Positions 11,831-24,002 of a DNA stretch of 64,000 nt are shown here, piece by piece. The notes under the pieces were generated by a model. It did not search any database. It was not told where the DNA came from and saw only the letters and a list, made by a program, of their open reading frames with translations. The DNA comes from Gambelia wislizenii (Eukaryota; Chordata; Lepidosauria; Squamata; Crotaphytidae): positions 214,070,645 to 214,134,644 of the forward strand of contig JAUMIR010000005.1 of NCBI GenBank assembly GCA_030847615.1, written 5' to 3'. Position 1 is the first letter of the stretch, and the number at the start of each line of letters is the position of its first letter. The position numbers and the translations under genes were made by a program.

Positions 11831-12348
11831 ACCAGCTTTGAAGTGGCCTTTCTCATGGCAATAGTGTCAGCTTAGAGTATCTCAAAATGATTGGCCCTGT
11901 TGGCCAATGAGAACTTGTGTGAATTTTTGGATGGCAAGCTTTTGCTGATTTGAGATCCAACATTTTGCTGAAAGTGCTGTCTGCTTCTTCATGCTATTAT
12001 GTACCACATCTTCTAACCTTTTGCCTGCAACTGTCTCACACATTTGAATGCCACACGTTGGATGTGAGATGGGCAGTGGAAGTATATTTGAAAAGAGTAT
12101 ATAGTGACACTATTTATTTCATTTAATCCATGTACATTAGGTCACAGAGCTTCAAGAGAGATGATAGCAAGGTGGATAAGAACAGGTATATACTTAAGTT
12201 ATGTCAAGGTTCATAAGCTAAGACCTGAGCTAATTTGGGCTTGTTCTATAAAGGTCAGCAGTTACTTCCAGGCTTATTCTGTCTTTGTGCCCTTGGAAGA
12301 TGCTTGAAGTGCAACAGAGTGGAAGGCACCAGCCAGGTGTATAAGACA

Positions 12349-13730
12349 CACTCTCTCTGGCTTTTCTTCGCACATGAAGATTCAGGAAGGACTCATCCCA
12401 CGCTTTCTGCAAGCGCGCTGATGACTAAAAAGGCCAATCCGAGATAAACAATTCCAGTTACAGAAAGCACAGCAGAAGGTCTCCTTGGGCGATGTTTCCA
12501 GGTTGTGATTCTTTCTGCGTTGTCATTTCTTTTCAAGACTTGTTCGGTGTGAGTTCTCAAATAAGGCTGCAGCATTGTGGATAGTGCGTCTCCATGCCTC
12601 CCAATGTGAGGCCAGGGCAGACCATTATTGGTGATCAATTTGGCCGAGCCTGAGATGTTGTTTCAGGGAGTCCTTGTATCGCTTTTTTGGAGTGCCCCTC
12701 TTACGCTGACCCGTGGCAAGTTCACCATAGAGTACTATTTTTGGGAGGTGATGGTCTTCCATCCTAGAAATGTGCCCTGCCCAGCGCAGCTGTGTTCTCA
12801 ATATCATGGCCTCAATGCTGGTGATCCCTGCTTGCTCAAGGACAGCAGCATTTGTCACATAGTGTATATTTAGGATTGTGCATATACAGCGCTGATGAAA
12901 GCGTTCAAGGAGTCGTAAGTGTGGCAATAGGTGACCTATGTTTCAGACCCGTAAAGGAGAATAGACATTACAATGGCTCTATACACATTGATTTTTGTGC
13001 TTAGCCTCAGGTGTTTATTATTCCAAACTCTTTTGTAAAGTCTTCCAAATGCGCTATATGCCTTTGCTAATCTGTGATTGATCTCTTTGTCAATCTTGGC
13101 ATCTGAGGAGATGATGCTTCCCAGGTAGGTGAACTGCTGAACGGACTTAAGCACAGATTTGCTGACGGCAATGTGGGGATGATGGTATTTATCCTGTGGT
13201 GCAGGCTGGTAGAGAACTTCTGTTTTCTTCAGGTTGACTTCCAGCCCAAACAGCTCTGCAGCTGTTGCGAAGCAGGATGTTAGGCGCTGCAGAGCTGCTT
13301 CTGTGTGGGCAACAAGAGCAGCAGCATCAGTGAAGAGCAGCTCATGAACTAGATAGTTTAGAGTCTTAGTGCGAGCCCTTAGTGCGAGTTAAACAACCTA
13401 TCATCAATACAGTAACGTATATAGATGCCGTCTTCTCCTTTGAGCTCTGCCGTAGCCCTTTGGAGCATCATGCTGAAGAAGATGGTAAATAAAGTTGGAG
13501 CAAGAACACAACCTTGCTTCACTGCATTAGTTATTAGAAAGGGCTCTGAAAGAGCATCGCCATATCTGACTTGACCGTGCTGACCCTCATGTAGCAAGAT
13601 AATCATTTTAAGGAATTTGGGGTGGACATCCTAGTCTTTCCAGGATCTGCCACAGACCTTTTCTACTCACAGTGTTGAAGGCTTTGGTGAGGTCGACAGA
13701 TGTTACATAGAGACCCTTGTTCTGCTCTCT
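12349..13730 (-). mobile_element. Finger-bearing LINE family, copy C (longest, with RT core)
   Basis: On - it reads from about 13,730 through VTSVDLTKAFNTVSRKGLW. It continues with NAVKQGCVLAPTLFTIFF near 13,500-13,530, a catalytic box LLFTDAAALVAHTE near 13,310-13,350 where FADD is expected, and FTYLGSIISSDAKIDKEINH near 13,080-13,140. The shared maturation segment and finger region follow. Stops and a deletion near 12,860 break it. The loss of the second catalytic Asp and the frameshifts make it inactive. It is the longest copy of this family here. Confidence 0.72.
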
Positions 13731-13744
13731 ACATTTCTCTTTCT

Positions 13745-15090
13745 ACATACATTTCTACGTAAGACCCTACAACATAGATAAATATCTGTCTGTGGAAACA
13801 GCTTTCACTCAGAAAGTTTTACAAGCAATTCTGTAGGAAGGCGGTTGCACCCATGTGGAAAAGATCTTTGGTATGTCCCACATGATTATGGATTGCTTCT
13901 CTGCACCATCCAGAGAATAAAGTGTTGGCATTCACTGTGATAGTCATTCTTGGGTGTGCAGAGGAGCAAGCAATACACCCTCACCTGGGACAGGTGGCTG
14001 CACTGATGTTACTTGCAAGTGGTATAGCTGAAGTTTCTGATTTTTATTTTCTGCCTGTTTTCTTGTATTTGTATTTCCTGTATTTGACTAATTTGTCCTT
14101 GTTTCTGTTAAACTGTGTGCTCTGCTGCTCATACATGAATCAAGGAAGAGTGTGTACAGTAAACATACTTGGATTACACATTTTTCTAGAAGTCAATGGC
14201 AGAGATACTTTGTTGGTGACTTAAGACTAGTGTCTCCATCTTGTATACTTGAGAGAATCATATTTTTAAAAGTGTATACAGTATAGGTATGATATATTAA
14301 CAGTGAATTTGTTCAAACGCATATACATGTAGTTGACTCCTATCATCCCATCCACTTGGGGAACATCCCAAGTGAAGAATTTCAAATGTTTGAAAGCATA
14401 AAAAATGGCTTTTGAGGGGTAGGGTATCTTCTTATTGGTTTTTTAAAATATACAACAAAACCCACAAAATTTTATCATTTTGACTGTGTAGTGCCCCTCT
14501 TACGTAATCTTGTACAACTAAGTAATCTTATTAACAAAACCTTTTTTAATAGCAATGTTTCAGCCAAACAATAACTGAAATCCAATTAGCATAGAAATTT
14601 ATGCTTTTAACTGTGTGGTCTTTTCCAATAATCCTATTAACAAGGCCTTTGGCAGCAATGTTTGCACAAAATAGCAACTGCAGTCCTATTAACAAAGTGT
14701 TTGTCTAGCAGCGTATAGACAAAACAGTAGCTGAATTCCCAAAAGCTACAGAAAGTCCTGAGATTACTTACAATTCTTTGAGTATTCTTTAATACCTACA
14801 GCCTGCTATCATAGACAGTATGATATGACTTCATCACAACTCATTTCATTTTAAATATTATAGGCACTAATGTTAAGCACCTGTGTAAACAGAGGTTGAA
14901 GGGGAACTATGTTGTTAAATGAGGTTGCTAATTAGAAGTATTTTAAGTCCTTCTAGTTTAAAGGCACATTGTTTTCAAATACCTTCCCTGAGCTAAATAC
15001 AACTTTGTTTTTAAGAAATTGTTTAATTATACAAATCCGCTTAGAGGGAAATGTATTCTCTCTTTATCAGATGTAGACTAAATCTAACCT
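13745..15090. other. Intergenic stretch with an imperfect tandem repeat
   Basis: No gene seen. At 14,527-14,740 a unit starting CTATTAACAA and containing AGCAATGTTT recurs at 14,527, 14,633 and 14,685. The spacings (106 and 52) suggest a period of about 52-53 bases with one degraded unit. Confidence 0.45.
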
Positions 15091-15101
15091 TTCATTTAAA
15101 C

Positions 15102-15508
15102 CAGTGGTTCTTAACCTGTGGTCTGGGGACCCCCAGGGGGCTGAGATCTACTCACAGGGGGTCTGCAAAGGCTTGAAGGCTTCTTGGCCCACCTCCTGCC
15201 TGCAGTAGAGTGGCCACATGACAGAAGCCAAGACAAAGGCTGACTTGGCCTGTGCGTTGCCATTCAATCCGCTCCAGCCACAAACTTGCAGGAAGAAGCA
15301 GGAGAAAAGTCTTTCCCCCTTTCCAGTACCTCTGAGGGAAGGTATCATGGATGGTGTAATTGTATTATCATCATCATCATCATCAGGTATTATTATCATT
15401 ATCATTATTATTATTAGGGTTTTAAATCTTGAGTTAAGTCTTGGGGGTCCATGGCAACAAAAGATATTTAAAGGGAGTCCCTGGTAAAGGAAAGGTTAAG
15501 AGACACTG
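15102..15508. mobile_element. Non-autonomous hAT-type element with 8-bp duplication
   Basis: Begins CAGTGGTTCTTAACCTG and ends GGTTAAGAGACACTG, an inverted repeat of the hAT type. ATTTAAAC flanks it on both sides (15,094-15,101 and 15,509-15,516), the 8-base duplication expected for hAT transposition. It carries no transposase and includes short (ATC)n and (ATT)n runs near 15,365-15,417. Confidence 0.85.
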
Positions 15509-15516
15509 ATTTAAAC

Positions 15517-16285
15517 CAAAGGGGACAACCATGTGAAGTCTATGGGCCCAAACGCATTCATGTTGAAGTAATATCCTAGAGGTATCTTGATGAGCCTTTA
15601 CATCACCTGTTTGAATAACACAAAATTTAAATGACTCATGATGGTGACTGATTTGATTAAGATGTACATTTAAAGAAGAATCAGTAGATTCTGCTTTTAT
15701 GCATCTTTTCATGTTCTGAAATTCTTGTTTTTCTAGATCTTGAAGTTTTCCCAATGTACATTTTCTGACGGACAAATTATTATATATACAGTATTACATT
15801 TTTTGAGTTGCAGTTAGAGAAGGAGTGAAGGGGAAACTGTTCTCCTTATTGAGGGTGAACAAAACAATGACCTTGAAGTGAAGACTTGCACTGTAAACAA
15901 TGTCCACCTGGATAGTGACCCTTGAGCCCTGTGTTTGTCTGGGATAGTTTATAAGAGAAATCAGAATGGACCAAAGGGTCTTTTAAGTTTTGAGTGCATT
16001 GATATGCCACAATAGGTAGAGTCCTGCAACCTTCCACATTCTCTAATATGTGCCAGTTTTGTTTGATAATGCGTTTAATCTTATGTGTTAATGGAGAAAA
16101 AGATCAAGATGCAAATTATATTACTCTTATTGGACTTGATTTTAGGAATAAACAATTCCTTACAATCAGTTTGAGATACTTTTTGAAAGGAATTATGAAT
16201 AATTTTAACCAGATACCCCTTTTAAAGATTGGCTTTTATATGTCATACTTTCTAGATGAAAATCACTATATTCAGTACAATTCCA
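15517..16285. other. Intergenic stretch before the Penelope relic
   Basis: No recognised gene. Open stretches on - at 15,434-15,775 show no family features and overlap the hAT element. Confidence 0.35.
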
Positions 16286-16287
16286 TT

Positions 16288-16600
16288 TTATTCCAGGTAT
16301 TGTGAAAATGGAACATTCATTTTTAGTTGGTTGCTATTGCTACTAGAATAATGAAGTGTTGAATTCTTATCAGTGGGTTTGCTGTAGCAAGAAATTTTAA
16401 TGGTGTTGGACTTCTTGTGTACAAGTACATCGGGAAATGGGATCTTCTGATCACTGGCATGACAACTAAATTTAATATATGGATTAATTGTGTTTATCCA
16501 ATCAAAGAAAAAACAAACTTTTTCAACATTAGAAAACAACATGAAAATGTCATCTTTATAGTAAACTTTTAGCATAGTTCAGAATAATTTGTTTCATTCT
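16288..16600 (-). mobile_element. Penelope-like retroelement fragment
   Basis: On - a 95-codon frame reads YYKDDIFMLFSNVEKV, then FFDWINTINPYIKFSC, KIPFPDVLVHKKSNTIKISC and YSKPTDKNSTLHYSSSN. This is the stretch after the catalytic box of Penelope-type RTs (family pattern F/Y-x-DD-I-F, D-V-L, YxKPTDxNxxLHxxS). Only about 95 residues remain, with no GIY-YIG nuclease. It lies 135 bases before exon 1 in antisense. Confidence 0.78.
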
Positions 16601-16734
16601 CCTTCACTGTCTACTGTTGTTAAATTCTGGTATGCTATAGGTAAAAGTCTGGATTCTCATATGGGTAATGAAGTGCAGTTGCAGATTTAACCATTTTTAA
16701 TTGTTATTATTTAGCATATGTTGTTTTTATGCAG

Positions 16735-16832
16735 ATGACAATGTCACCAACACTTGGGAAAAAATTAAAGACTCCTAAGAAAAAATATGGTAGTAAACAA
16801 CAAACTATACACAAAGTATCAGATTCACAAAG
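16735..16832 (+). CDS. CFAP54: Host gene exon 1 of 14 in window
   Basis: Acceptor context is TTTTTATGCAG and the donor is AAAG|GTAATT. The exon is 98 bases, entered in phase 0 and left in phase 2, so the last two bases (AG) pair with the first base of the next exon to give Arg. It encodes a Lys-rich basic segment (KKLKTPKKKYGSKQQ). It begins with ATG, but the AG acceptor directly before it and the absence of a leader make an internal exon more likely than a true start. A Penelope relic ends about 135 bases upstream. Confidence 0.6.
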
Positions 16833-17490
16833 GTAATTCATCTCTCCTATGGTTTGTAAATAAAATTACATGGATTTCAATTATAGCTGTTTTATTTCTG
16901 ATTTTGTGGCATATTTCATTAGAGAGATTAGAAAAAGATGTTTCATAACTTTGTTTTTTTAACATTCAGTAGTGATTGGTGAACTGTCCCAGATCAAGTA
17001 GTAAACTGAAATTATCGAAGCAATTCACAACAGTTTTGACTTTTGACTGGGGATTCAACTAAGTCTAGTCCTTATCAACCACCCATATCTCTGAAGCATG
17101 GCATGTATGAATACTTATGGGAAATGTCGATATTCCTAGGACTACTTCATGGCTGGGCAATGTGCATCCCCCCCAGTCTGCCTAAAGTCCCCCGGTCCCA
17201 TTCACCTCTCAGATTTTGGGAGGTGCTAGAGGTTTATTTTTGTCCCTGAATCTCTAATAGTGCTCTAAAACCATTGAAATGTGCTATTGGCCATTTTGCC
17301 ACCTTTTGGGACATTGGTGTGTCCCTTCCACATACTTTTTAGGCTGGTAGAAGTAGTAGTTGATCACATATAGGTCTTTTTGCAAGACAGGAAGCAGGAG
17401 TGGAACAGCATGTAAGATTGTTTCCTAGTTTGAAAAAAGGCCTGAACTTGCCTAAAAAGATGTGAGACAGCTGACAGGATGATGAGTTGT
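16833..17490. other. Start of intron 1, no repeat recognised
   Basis: AT-rich to about 17,130, then a GC-richer unclassified segment (17,130-17,330) without a coding signal. Confidence 0.35.
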
Positions 17491-17493
17491 TCT

Positions 17494-17575
17494 TGTTGTT
17501 ATTTGCCATCAAACTGATTTCAACTTATGGCAATCCTATGAATGAAAGACCTCTGTTCAGAATATCTATAGTAAG
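17494..17575 (-). mobile_element. BovB-like LINE 3' tail fragment
   Basis: TTGTTGTTATTTGCCATCAA and CTTATGGCAATCCTATGAAT are the reverse complement of the conserved tail shared by squamate BovB LINEs and Sauria SINEs. A longer copy lies at 34,968-35,160. Confidence 0.6.
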
Positions 17576-17769
17576 TTATATCAAAAAATGATGAGGAACA
17601 AAGGATGTTTGAGTGACTATTAAGTCATCCTTCCTCATTCTTTTGTTCATATGTCCTTATGGCAATAATAGTCTTCATGTTGAGGATAGGTCATAGTAAT
17701 ATAATTGGTATTGTTTTGGAGATGAAGACTAGTTTTCTGGCATTATTTTCATAATGGCCATAATTCTGG

Positions 17770-20138
17770 GTAAAACTCAAGGGGGAGAGAAACAGCAGGG
17801 ATGTTTTTGTGGGGGTCTACTACAGACGTTCAAGTCAAACTGAGGACTTGGATGATGCCTTCCCAGAAGAAATGACCACACATTCAGACAGGAGAGATGT
17901 AGTAATAATGGGGGAGTTTAACTATCCTGATATTTGTTGGAAGTCCAAAACTGCCAAAAATTTAAGGTCCAACAAATTCCTCACTTGCCTTGCAGACAGT
18001 TTCACTGTCCAGAAGGTGGAAGAGGCAACAAGGGGATCAACTATTTTAGATTTGATCCTAACCAACAAAGATGATCTGGTTAATGGGTGGAAGTGGTGGG
18101 ATCCTTAGGGGGAAGTGACCATATTCTCCTGGAGTTTGTTATACAGAGGAAAGGGGAAGCCAAGCATAGTCAGACATGCCTTCTAGACTTTAAGAAAGCT
18201 GATTTCAGAAAACTCAGGGAATTACTGGGGGTGATCCCATGGTCAGGAATACTAAAAGAGAAGGGAATACATGATGGATGGGAGTTTCTAAAAAGTGAGA
18301 TATTGAAGGCAAAACTTCAAAAAGTTCCAATGGGGAAGAAAAATGTTAGGTGTCTAAAGAAACCAGTATGGATGTCGAAAGAAAAAGGGCTTTTTTGGAT
18401 ATATCCGTAGCAAAAGAAAGAACAAGGAAGTGGTAGGACCGCTGCGTGAAGAAGATGGTGAAATGCTAACAGGAGAAAAAGTCAGAGCTATTTAACACTT
18501 TATTTGCCTTGGTCTTCTCCCAAAAGGAGAACAGTGCTCAACCTGGAGAAAAATGGAGCAGATGATGCAGAAGGGGAAATGCAGCATAGAATAGGTTAAG
18601 AGGTTGTTCAGAAATACCTGGCCAGTATACATGAATTCAAGTCTCCAGGACTAGATGAACTACATCCAAGGGTACTAAAAGAACTGGCAGAAGTAATCTC
18701 AGAACCACTGGGAATAATTTTTGAGAAATCCTGGAGAACAGTAGAATTCCCAGCAGACTGGAGGAGGTCAAATGTCCCTATCTTTTTTTTTAAAAAAAGG
18801 GGCTGGAAGAAGACCCAAATAATTATGGCCCAGTAGCCTGACATCAGTACTAAGAAAAATGCTAGAGCAGATCATTAAACAGTCTGTAAGCACTTAGAAA
18901 GGAATGCCGTGATCACTAAAAGTCAACATGGGTTTTTGAAAAGCAAGTCATGCCAGACTAATCTTGCCTCCTTTTTTGATATTTACAAACTTGATAGATG
19001 AAGGGAATGAAGTGGATGTAGTGTATCTTGATTTCAGTAACCCCTTTGACAAAGTCCCCCATGATAGCCTTGCAAAAAAGTAACACGTGAGCTAGACAAA
19101 GAAACTGTTAGGTGGGTTTGTAATTGGCTGACCAACCAAACCCAAAGGGTAGTGACCAATGTCTCGTCTTCATCCTGGAGAGAAGTGACTAGTGAGGTGC
19201 CACAGGGTTCTGTCCTGGGCCCAGTGCTATTCAACATTTTTATCAATGACTTGGATGAGGAAATAGAGGACATTCTTATCAAGTTTGCAGATGACACCAA
19301 ATTAGGAGGGGTAGCTAATACTCCAGAGGACAGAATTCAAAATCAGAATTCAAAGTGACCTGAACAGATTAGAAAGCTGGGCCAAAACTAGCAAAATGAA
19401 TTTCAACAAGGAGAAATGTAGGGTACTGCACTTGGGCAGTAAAAATGAAATGGACAGATATAGGATGGGTGACACCTGGCTTGATGGCAGTACATGTGAA
19501 AGGGATCTAGGAATCTTTAGTGGACCACAAACTGAGCATGAGTCAATAGTGTGACGCGGCAGCTAAAAGAGCCAATGTGATTCCAGGCTGCATTAACAGG
19601 AGTATAGTGTCTAGATCAAGGGAAGTAGTGGTGCCACTCTTTTCTGCTTTGGTCAGACCTCACTTGGAATACTGTGTCCAGTACTAGGCACCACAATTTA
19701 GGAAGGATGTTGAGAAGATGGAACGTGTCCAGAGGAGGGCAAATTGGATGGTGGGAGGTCTGGAAGCCATGTTTAGTCTGGAGAAGAGACGGTTGAGAGG
19801 TGGCATGATAGCCGTGTTTAAATATTTGAAAGGATATCATACTGAGGATGGAGCAAGCTTGTTTTCTGCTGCTCCAGAGACTAGGACACGGAGCAGTGGA
19901 CTCAAACTACAGGAAAAGAGATTCCACCTAAACATTAGGAAAAACTTCCTGACAGTAAGAGCTGTTCGGCAGCAGAATGCATTGCCTTGGGAGTGTGGTG
20001 GAGTCTCCTCCTTTGGAGGATTTTAAGCAGAGGCTAGATGGCCATCTGTCGGGAATCTCTGATTTTTTATTCCTGCATAGCAGCGGGTTGGACTGGGTGG
20101 CCCTTGTGGTCTCTTCCAACTCTATGATTCTATGATTC
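17770..20138 (+). mobile_element. CR1 LINE, about 2.4 kb, 5'-truncated
   Basis: It starts inside the endonuclease domain: [17 protein letters not shown], then [17 protein letters not shown] and [17 protein letters not shown] (to 18,108). The linker domain follows (to about 18,410). The RT is marked by [20 protein letters not shown] near 19,197-19,256 and an intact catalytic [12 protein letters not shown] near 19,287. It ends in the typical CR1 tail CTATGATTCTATGATTC. Frameshifts at several points (e.g. 18,105 and 19,350) make it inactive. It lies in intron 1 of the host gene in sense orientation. Confidence 0.88.
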
Positions 20139-20249
20139 AGAAGTGTTCACAGGGAGATCTGCATGCACATGTGGTCTTTTATTGACCTTTCCAAATTGCA
20201 TACTGATTTGGTCACATTATTCTCATTGGGGTGTATTCATTGCCTTTCT

Positions 20250-20745
20250 ATATTTATTTATTTGTTTTATTAATGCAATTTATATGCTGCCTTTCTCCCA
20301 AAGCGAGACCCAAGGCAGCTCACAAAACAAAATCATAGTTAAAACCAATTAAAATTAATTAAAACCATACAAATTTAATATAACAAATAAGAACAAAATT
20401 TAAAAAAACACCTCAATAAATATTCTTCGGGGTGCAGTTATATATCAAAGGCCAGCTTAAATAAAAATGATTTTACCTGCCAGCAAATTGAAAGCAGGTT
20501 AGGGGCCAGCTTAGCCTCCTGGGGGAGGGAGTTCCTGAGGGTGGGAGCAGCCACTGAGAAGGTTTTCTCTTGTGTACTCATCAAGTGAGCCTGTGATTGT
20601 TGTGGAACTGAGAGAAAGCCTTCCTCTGAAGATCTTAAAACCCTTGCAGGTTTGTAGAGGGAGATAAAATATTTCAGATAGTTTGGACCTAACTGTTAGG
20701 GCATTATAGGTCAAGACCATCACTTTAAATTGTGCCCAGGAACAA
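20250..20745 (-). mobile_element. L2-like LINE 3' end
   Basis: On + it begins with TTATTTATTTGTTTTATTAA, then ATGCTGCCTTTCTCCCAAAG and CCCAAGGCAGCTCACAAAAC. These are the reverse complement of the tail of the L2-like family. Farther in, the - strand carries the end of the protein (APTLRNSLPQEAKLAP-like, frames broken). Confidence 0.7.
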
Positions 20746-21543
20746 AAGAAATTACTTTATTTATACATTTGAAACCTTACAATATAATTTAAAAGGTTCT
20801 AAATTGAAAATACAATGAAATATACATCTTAAAATACAAATTAAAATACAATTATACCTATTACGCTGTTAAAACCCAAATAAAGACAGATCACACAGAA
20901 AACTGGTAAGAAATCTGTAAGAAATCAAAATTAAATTGCACAAAATAAGTTGGGAAGTATTAGCATCTTACATGTTGTTGTCAGAAACTTAAGTGTTAAG
21001 ATAGGTGAATATGGACTATAATTCTGGAAAGTGTAAAAAATCAACCATGCATGATTCCACAGCTGCATGTAATCTGATGTGATTTTGTGGGTATATCAAA
21101 GGAGGTAAGGTATTCATTTGGGCAGTTTTCCTCACTTCCTTCAGGATTTCTCCCTTGAGAACATGCTGCAAGGTTTATTACATGTTGTAATGCAATGTTA
21201 TAGAAGAGACCACTATAGTTAAGTCTCAAAATAAAAGTAACGCAGTTGTCAACAGTCACATGTTGCCTGTATTGATTTTATTCTCCTCTTTTTTTATTTA
21301 TATGTGTACATTACCTATCAAAAGGATATTAATGTCTTTTTTTTTTAACCAACATAAACACATAGTGGAAGCTTATTTATATAAGCCCCTCCTCCCAATG
21401 AAGAGTACTAGTGTGGTCATTATTGCTATTTCAGAACTGTATCCTTCCTGAATCCATTTCATTGGGCAAATTAAAAAAAAATCTTATTTGACAAAACAAT
21501 GTTGTTTTTGTAATCTAAATACTATTACTATGATTTTATTTAG
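20746..21543. other. Rest of intron 1, no feature seen
   Basis: AT-rich sequence with no supported exon or recognised repeat. Confidence 0.4.
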
Positions 21544-21774
21544 GAAAGAAAAGGATGAATCCAAAAAGTTAGCTTACCAAATGCTGATTTACAAGCTGAA
21601 TTTACATTGTCATGTCTATATAAAACGAAGAAGGTTTCGTTGGCTATATGTTGAAGAAATGCCATGGCGATCTCAGCTGAACATTTACCTGGGAATTGGT
21701 CACTTCAATTTGTTTAAAAATCGGATAGAGGAGTTCTATAATACTGAAGTTCATACTTTACAGGATATGAACAG
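21544..21774 (+). CDS. CFAP54: Host gene exon 2 of 14
   Basis: Acceptor TTTTATTTAG, donor AACAG|GTAAAA; 231 bases, phase 2 in and phase 2 out. It encodes a dense helical segment including LAYQMLIYKLNLHCHVYIKR and RRFRWLYVEEMPWRSQLNIY. The LNIYLGIGHFNLFK part looks like a helical-repeat motif. The exon is clearly coding: open throughout, conserved-looking composition, and both splice sites near consensus. Confidence 0.72.
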
Positions 21775-22338
21775 GTAAAAATGTGATGAATGTTATTAGT
21801 TCCTAATGATACACATTCTACCTGTGTTCTAGCAGCCTCTTGGCCTTCATAAATGTTCTGCTTTTTCTGCATCCTTAATTTTTTTGAAGTTATAGCTGGT
21901 AAAAATGAGTGGGAGACATGATATCTCAGAGAGCTGATCATGCAACTCTTGAAGAGCCTTAAAGAAATATTAAAGTTGGGAAACTGCTTTTCACTTATCT
22001 GTTGCTGTTATTTACATAAGAAATGAAAATTTGCTTATCTGTTACCAGTGTTGTTTTCTGTTGTATTTTTTAAAATAATATATCATTTCATCTATCTCCT
22101 TTTTTGAAATTATTGTGAACTAGAGAAGGTCTGAGAGGAACAAAAGAAATTAGTTGATACCTTAATTCTTTAGATTTTTCTTTTAGAAAAGCTTCCTAGT
22201 CAGGACACCCTTCTTAATTTCCTCATTGATATTGATATATAGTCTGCATCAGACAGGGTCATTCTGAAATAATATAATTTATCATCCATTAATTCCCTTG
22301 ATTTGATCCCTCCTTTTCCCAGCTGGCATTGGTGTCTT

Positions 22339-22392
22339 GTTTCTACATATAAATCATATATGTAAGTTTCTACATATAAATCATATATGTAA
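22339..22392. repeat. 27-base perfect tandem duplication
   Basis: GTTTCTACATATAAATCATA followed by TATGTAA occurs twice back to back (22,339-22,365 and 22,366-22,392). Confidence 0.85.
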
Positions 22393-22553
22393 CCTGTATT
22401 ACTTGTAAGGTATTCAGGATAATGTACTTTGTGTTCGTCTCAGTTTATCCTCAATTTCATATTCTGTTGTTTAGTCTCTAGGAGTCTCTAAGCAAGATTT
22501 TAATGTGTATATGTAATATATATTTAATGTGCCTGTATGGTTATATATACAGT

Positions 22554-22602
22554 ATGTGTGTGTGTGTGTATATATATATAGAGAGAGAGAGAGGGGGGGG
22601 GA
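22554..22602. repeat. Compound microsatellite (TG)n(TA)n(GA)n
   Basis: Uninterrupted TG, TA and GA dinucleotide runs followed by a short G run. Confidence 0.9.
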
Positions 22603-22721
22603 GAATACAAACTAGATTATGGAGTGGAATATGATTTAAATAATTTAATTTAATTTCTTTCCTATATTTCTCCACATTTGAAGAATATAGGAGAAAATGA
22701 TTGATTTACATGAAATGCCAT

Positions 22722-24002
22722 TGTTACGGCCCAGGCTTATTTGGTTGTCGTCTTTGAGGCCTGGGAAAATACTTATGAAGTACAGAGCGAAACCTGGTTT
22801 ACCTGTTAAATATAGTATATAGTGTATAAGATATAATGCAGAAAGCTAGATGTATTACAATGTGTTTATATGTATTATTGGGAACCTGGTGACAGCTTAC
22901 GTCTGGGCAGAATGCCTACTGAAATGTAAAAAAGATAAGGAACAAGAACGCTGTTGCTTCTACACAAACTGTGAGATATGAGCAGATGTGACCAACAATA
23001 ACCTCCTAGCAGGTGTAATGGCTGATATAATCAGGATGGTAGACAGCTAAAGACTCCATCTGGTCCCCAAGAATGATGTCATATCTAAGATTTTTGTTTT
23101 GATTGGCTATCATAAACAGGGAATAGTCAGCACCTTTGTTTGGATTGTTTTCATTGGGCAGCTGATAGCCTGGGTGGAGGCTAGGAAGAGAATAAAAGGA
23201 GCCAAGGTAGAGCTAGCAGGTTAGACTGATTTGCAGTCTGTCCTATTCCTGATAAACTGCCCTAAACATGCTGGTAAAGATAGACTGTCCTGGTAAGAGA
23301 AAGATAGTAGTGGTAAGAAACATCTAGGCTATGCAAATATATATATATATCCCTTTATAATTGTAATGAATGCCTGTTAGGCTGCTTATGGATATAACGG
23401 ATGCTGTTAGGATTTAACTGTGCTCAAGGAAATTAATTCTTGAATGCCTGTGCATTCACAGATACCTGTATAGAGATACATAGTTCCTCAAACAAAAGAG
23501 GATATAAATATATATGATAAAAAGGACAGCATTCTGTACATGTGAAAGCCATTATGAAATGTCTGTATAATGTCTTAATAGACACAATGGAAAGTATGAA
23601 AGAACCTGATGATGATGGATAAATGGCTTGAGTTATATTGTTTAAGATAGTAATGTTCGTATCTGCGTTAACTACTGAAAAGCCTTTTTAAGAGATGAAG
23701 AAGTGTTATGAAAGTGTAATATCTTAATGGCCGTATGATATGATGTAATGAATTTATGATTCCTTACATGCAATGTAATGTAATGAAACAGATGAAAAAA
23801 GTGAGTGTCCATACATTGACATGTCTGTGTTTCTCCGTGTAGGGAATGTATATGTTTGTATATCTATGAATGCATATAATAAATAGCCTAAAAGATTACC
23901 AAAGAGTCTGCTCATTATCCCATGTAACTATCCTGAGATTCTAATACTTAAGAATGCTTATGTGGAGTGTTAATGTTAAATCTGCCTGTCTGGTTTAGAT
24001 CA
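22722..24002 (+). mobile_element. Candidate solo LTR, about 1.28 kb
   Basis: It begins TGTTACGGCCCAGGC and ends GGTTTAGATCA, so TG...CA. CCAT lies on both sides (22,718-22,721 and 24,003-24,006). Inside on + are GATTGGCTATC, a GAATAAAAGG element near 23,190 and CATAATAAATAG near 23,875, which resemble promoter and polyadenylation signals in LTR order. There is no coding sequence. A 4-base flank match can arise by chance, so the boundaries are tentative. The internal AT-rich part near 23,340-23,900 is low-complexity. Confidence 0.5.

Noticed and set aside
13922..14224. 100-codon + frame with hydrophobic stretches as a membrane protein
   Set aside because: No splice context, no family features and no neighbours to support it.
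16735..16737. ATG at the first base of exon 1 as the true translation start
   Set aside because: It directly follows a strong AG acceptor with a T-rich tract; no 5' UTR or promoter was seen. It cannot be fully excluded.
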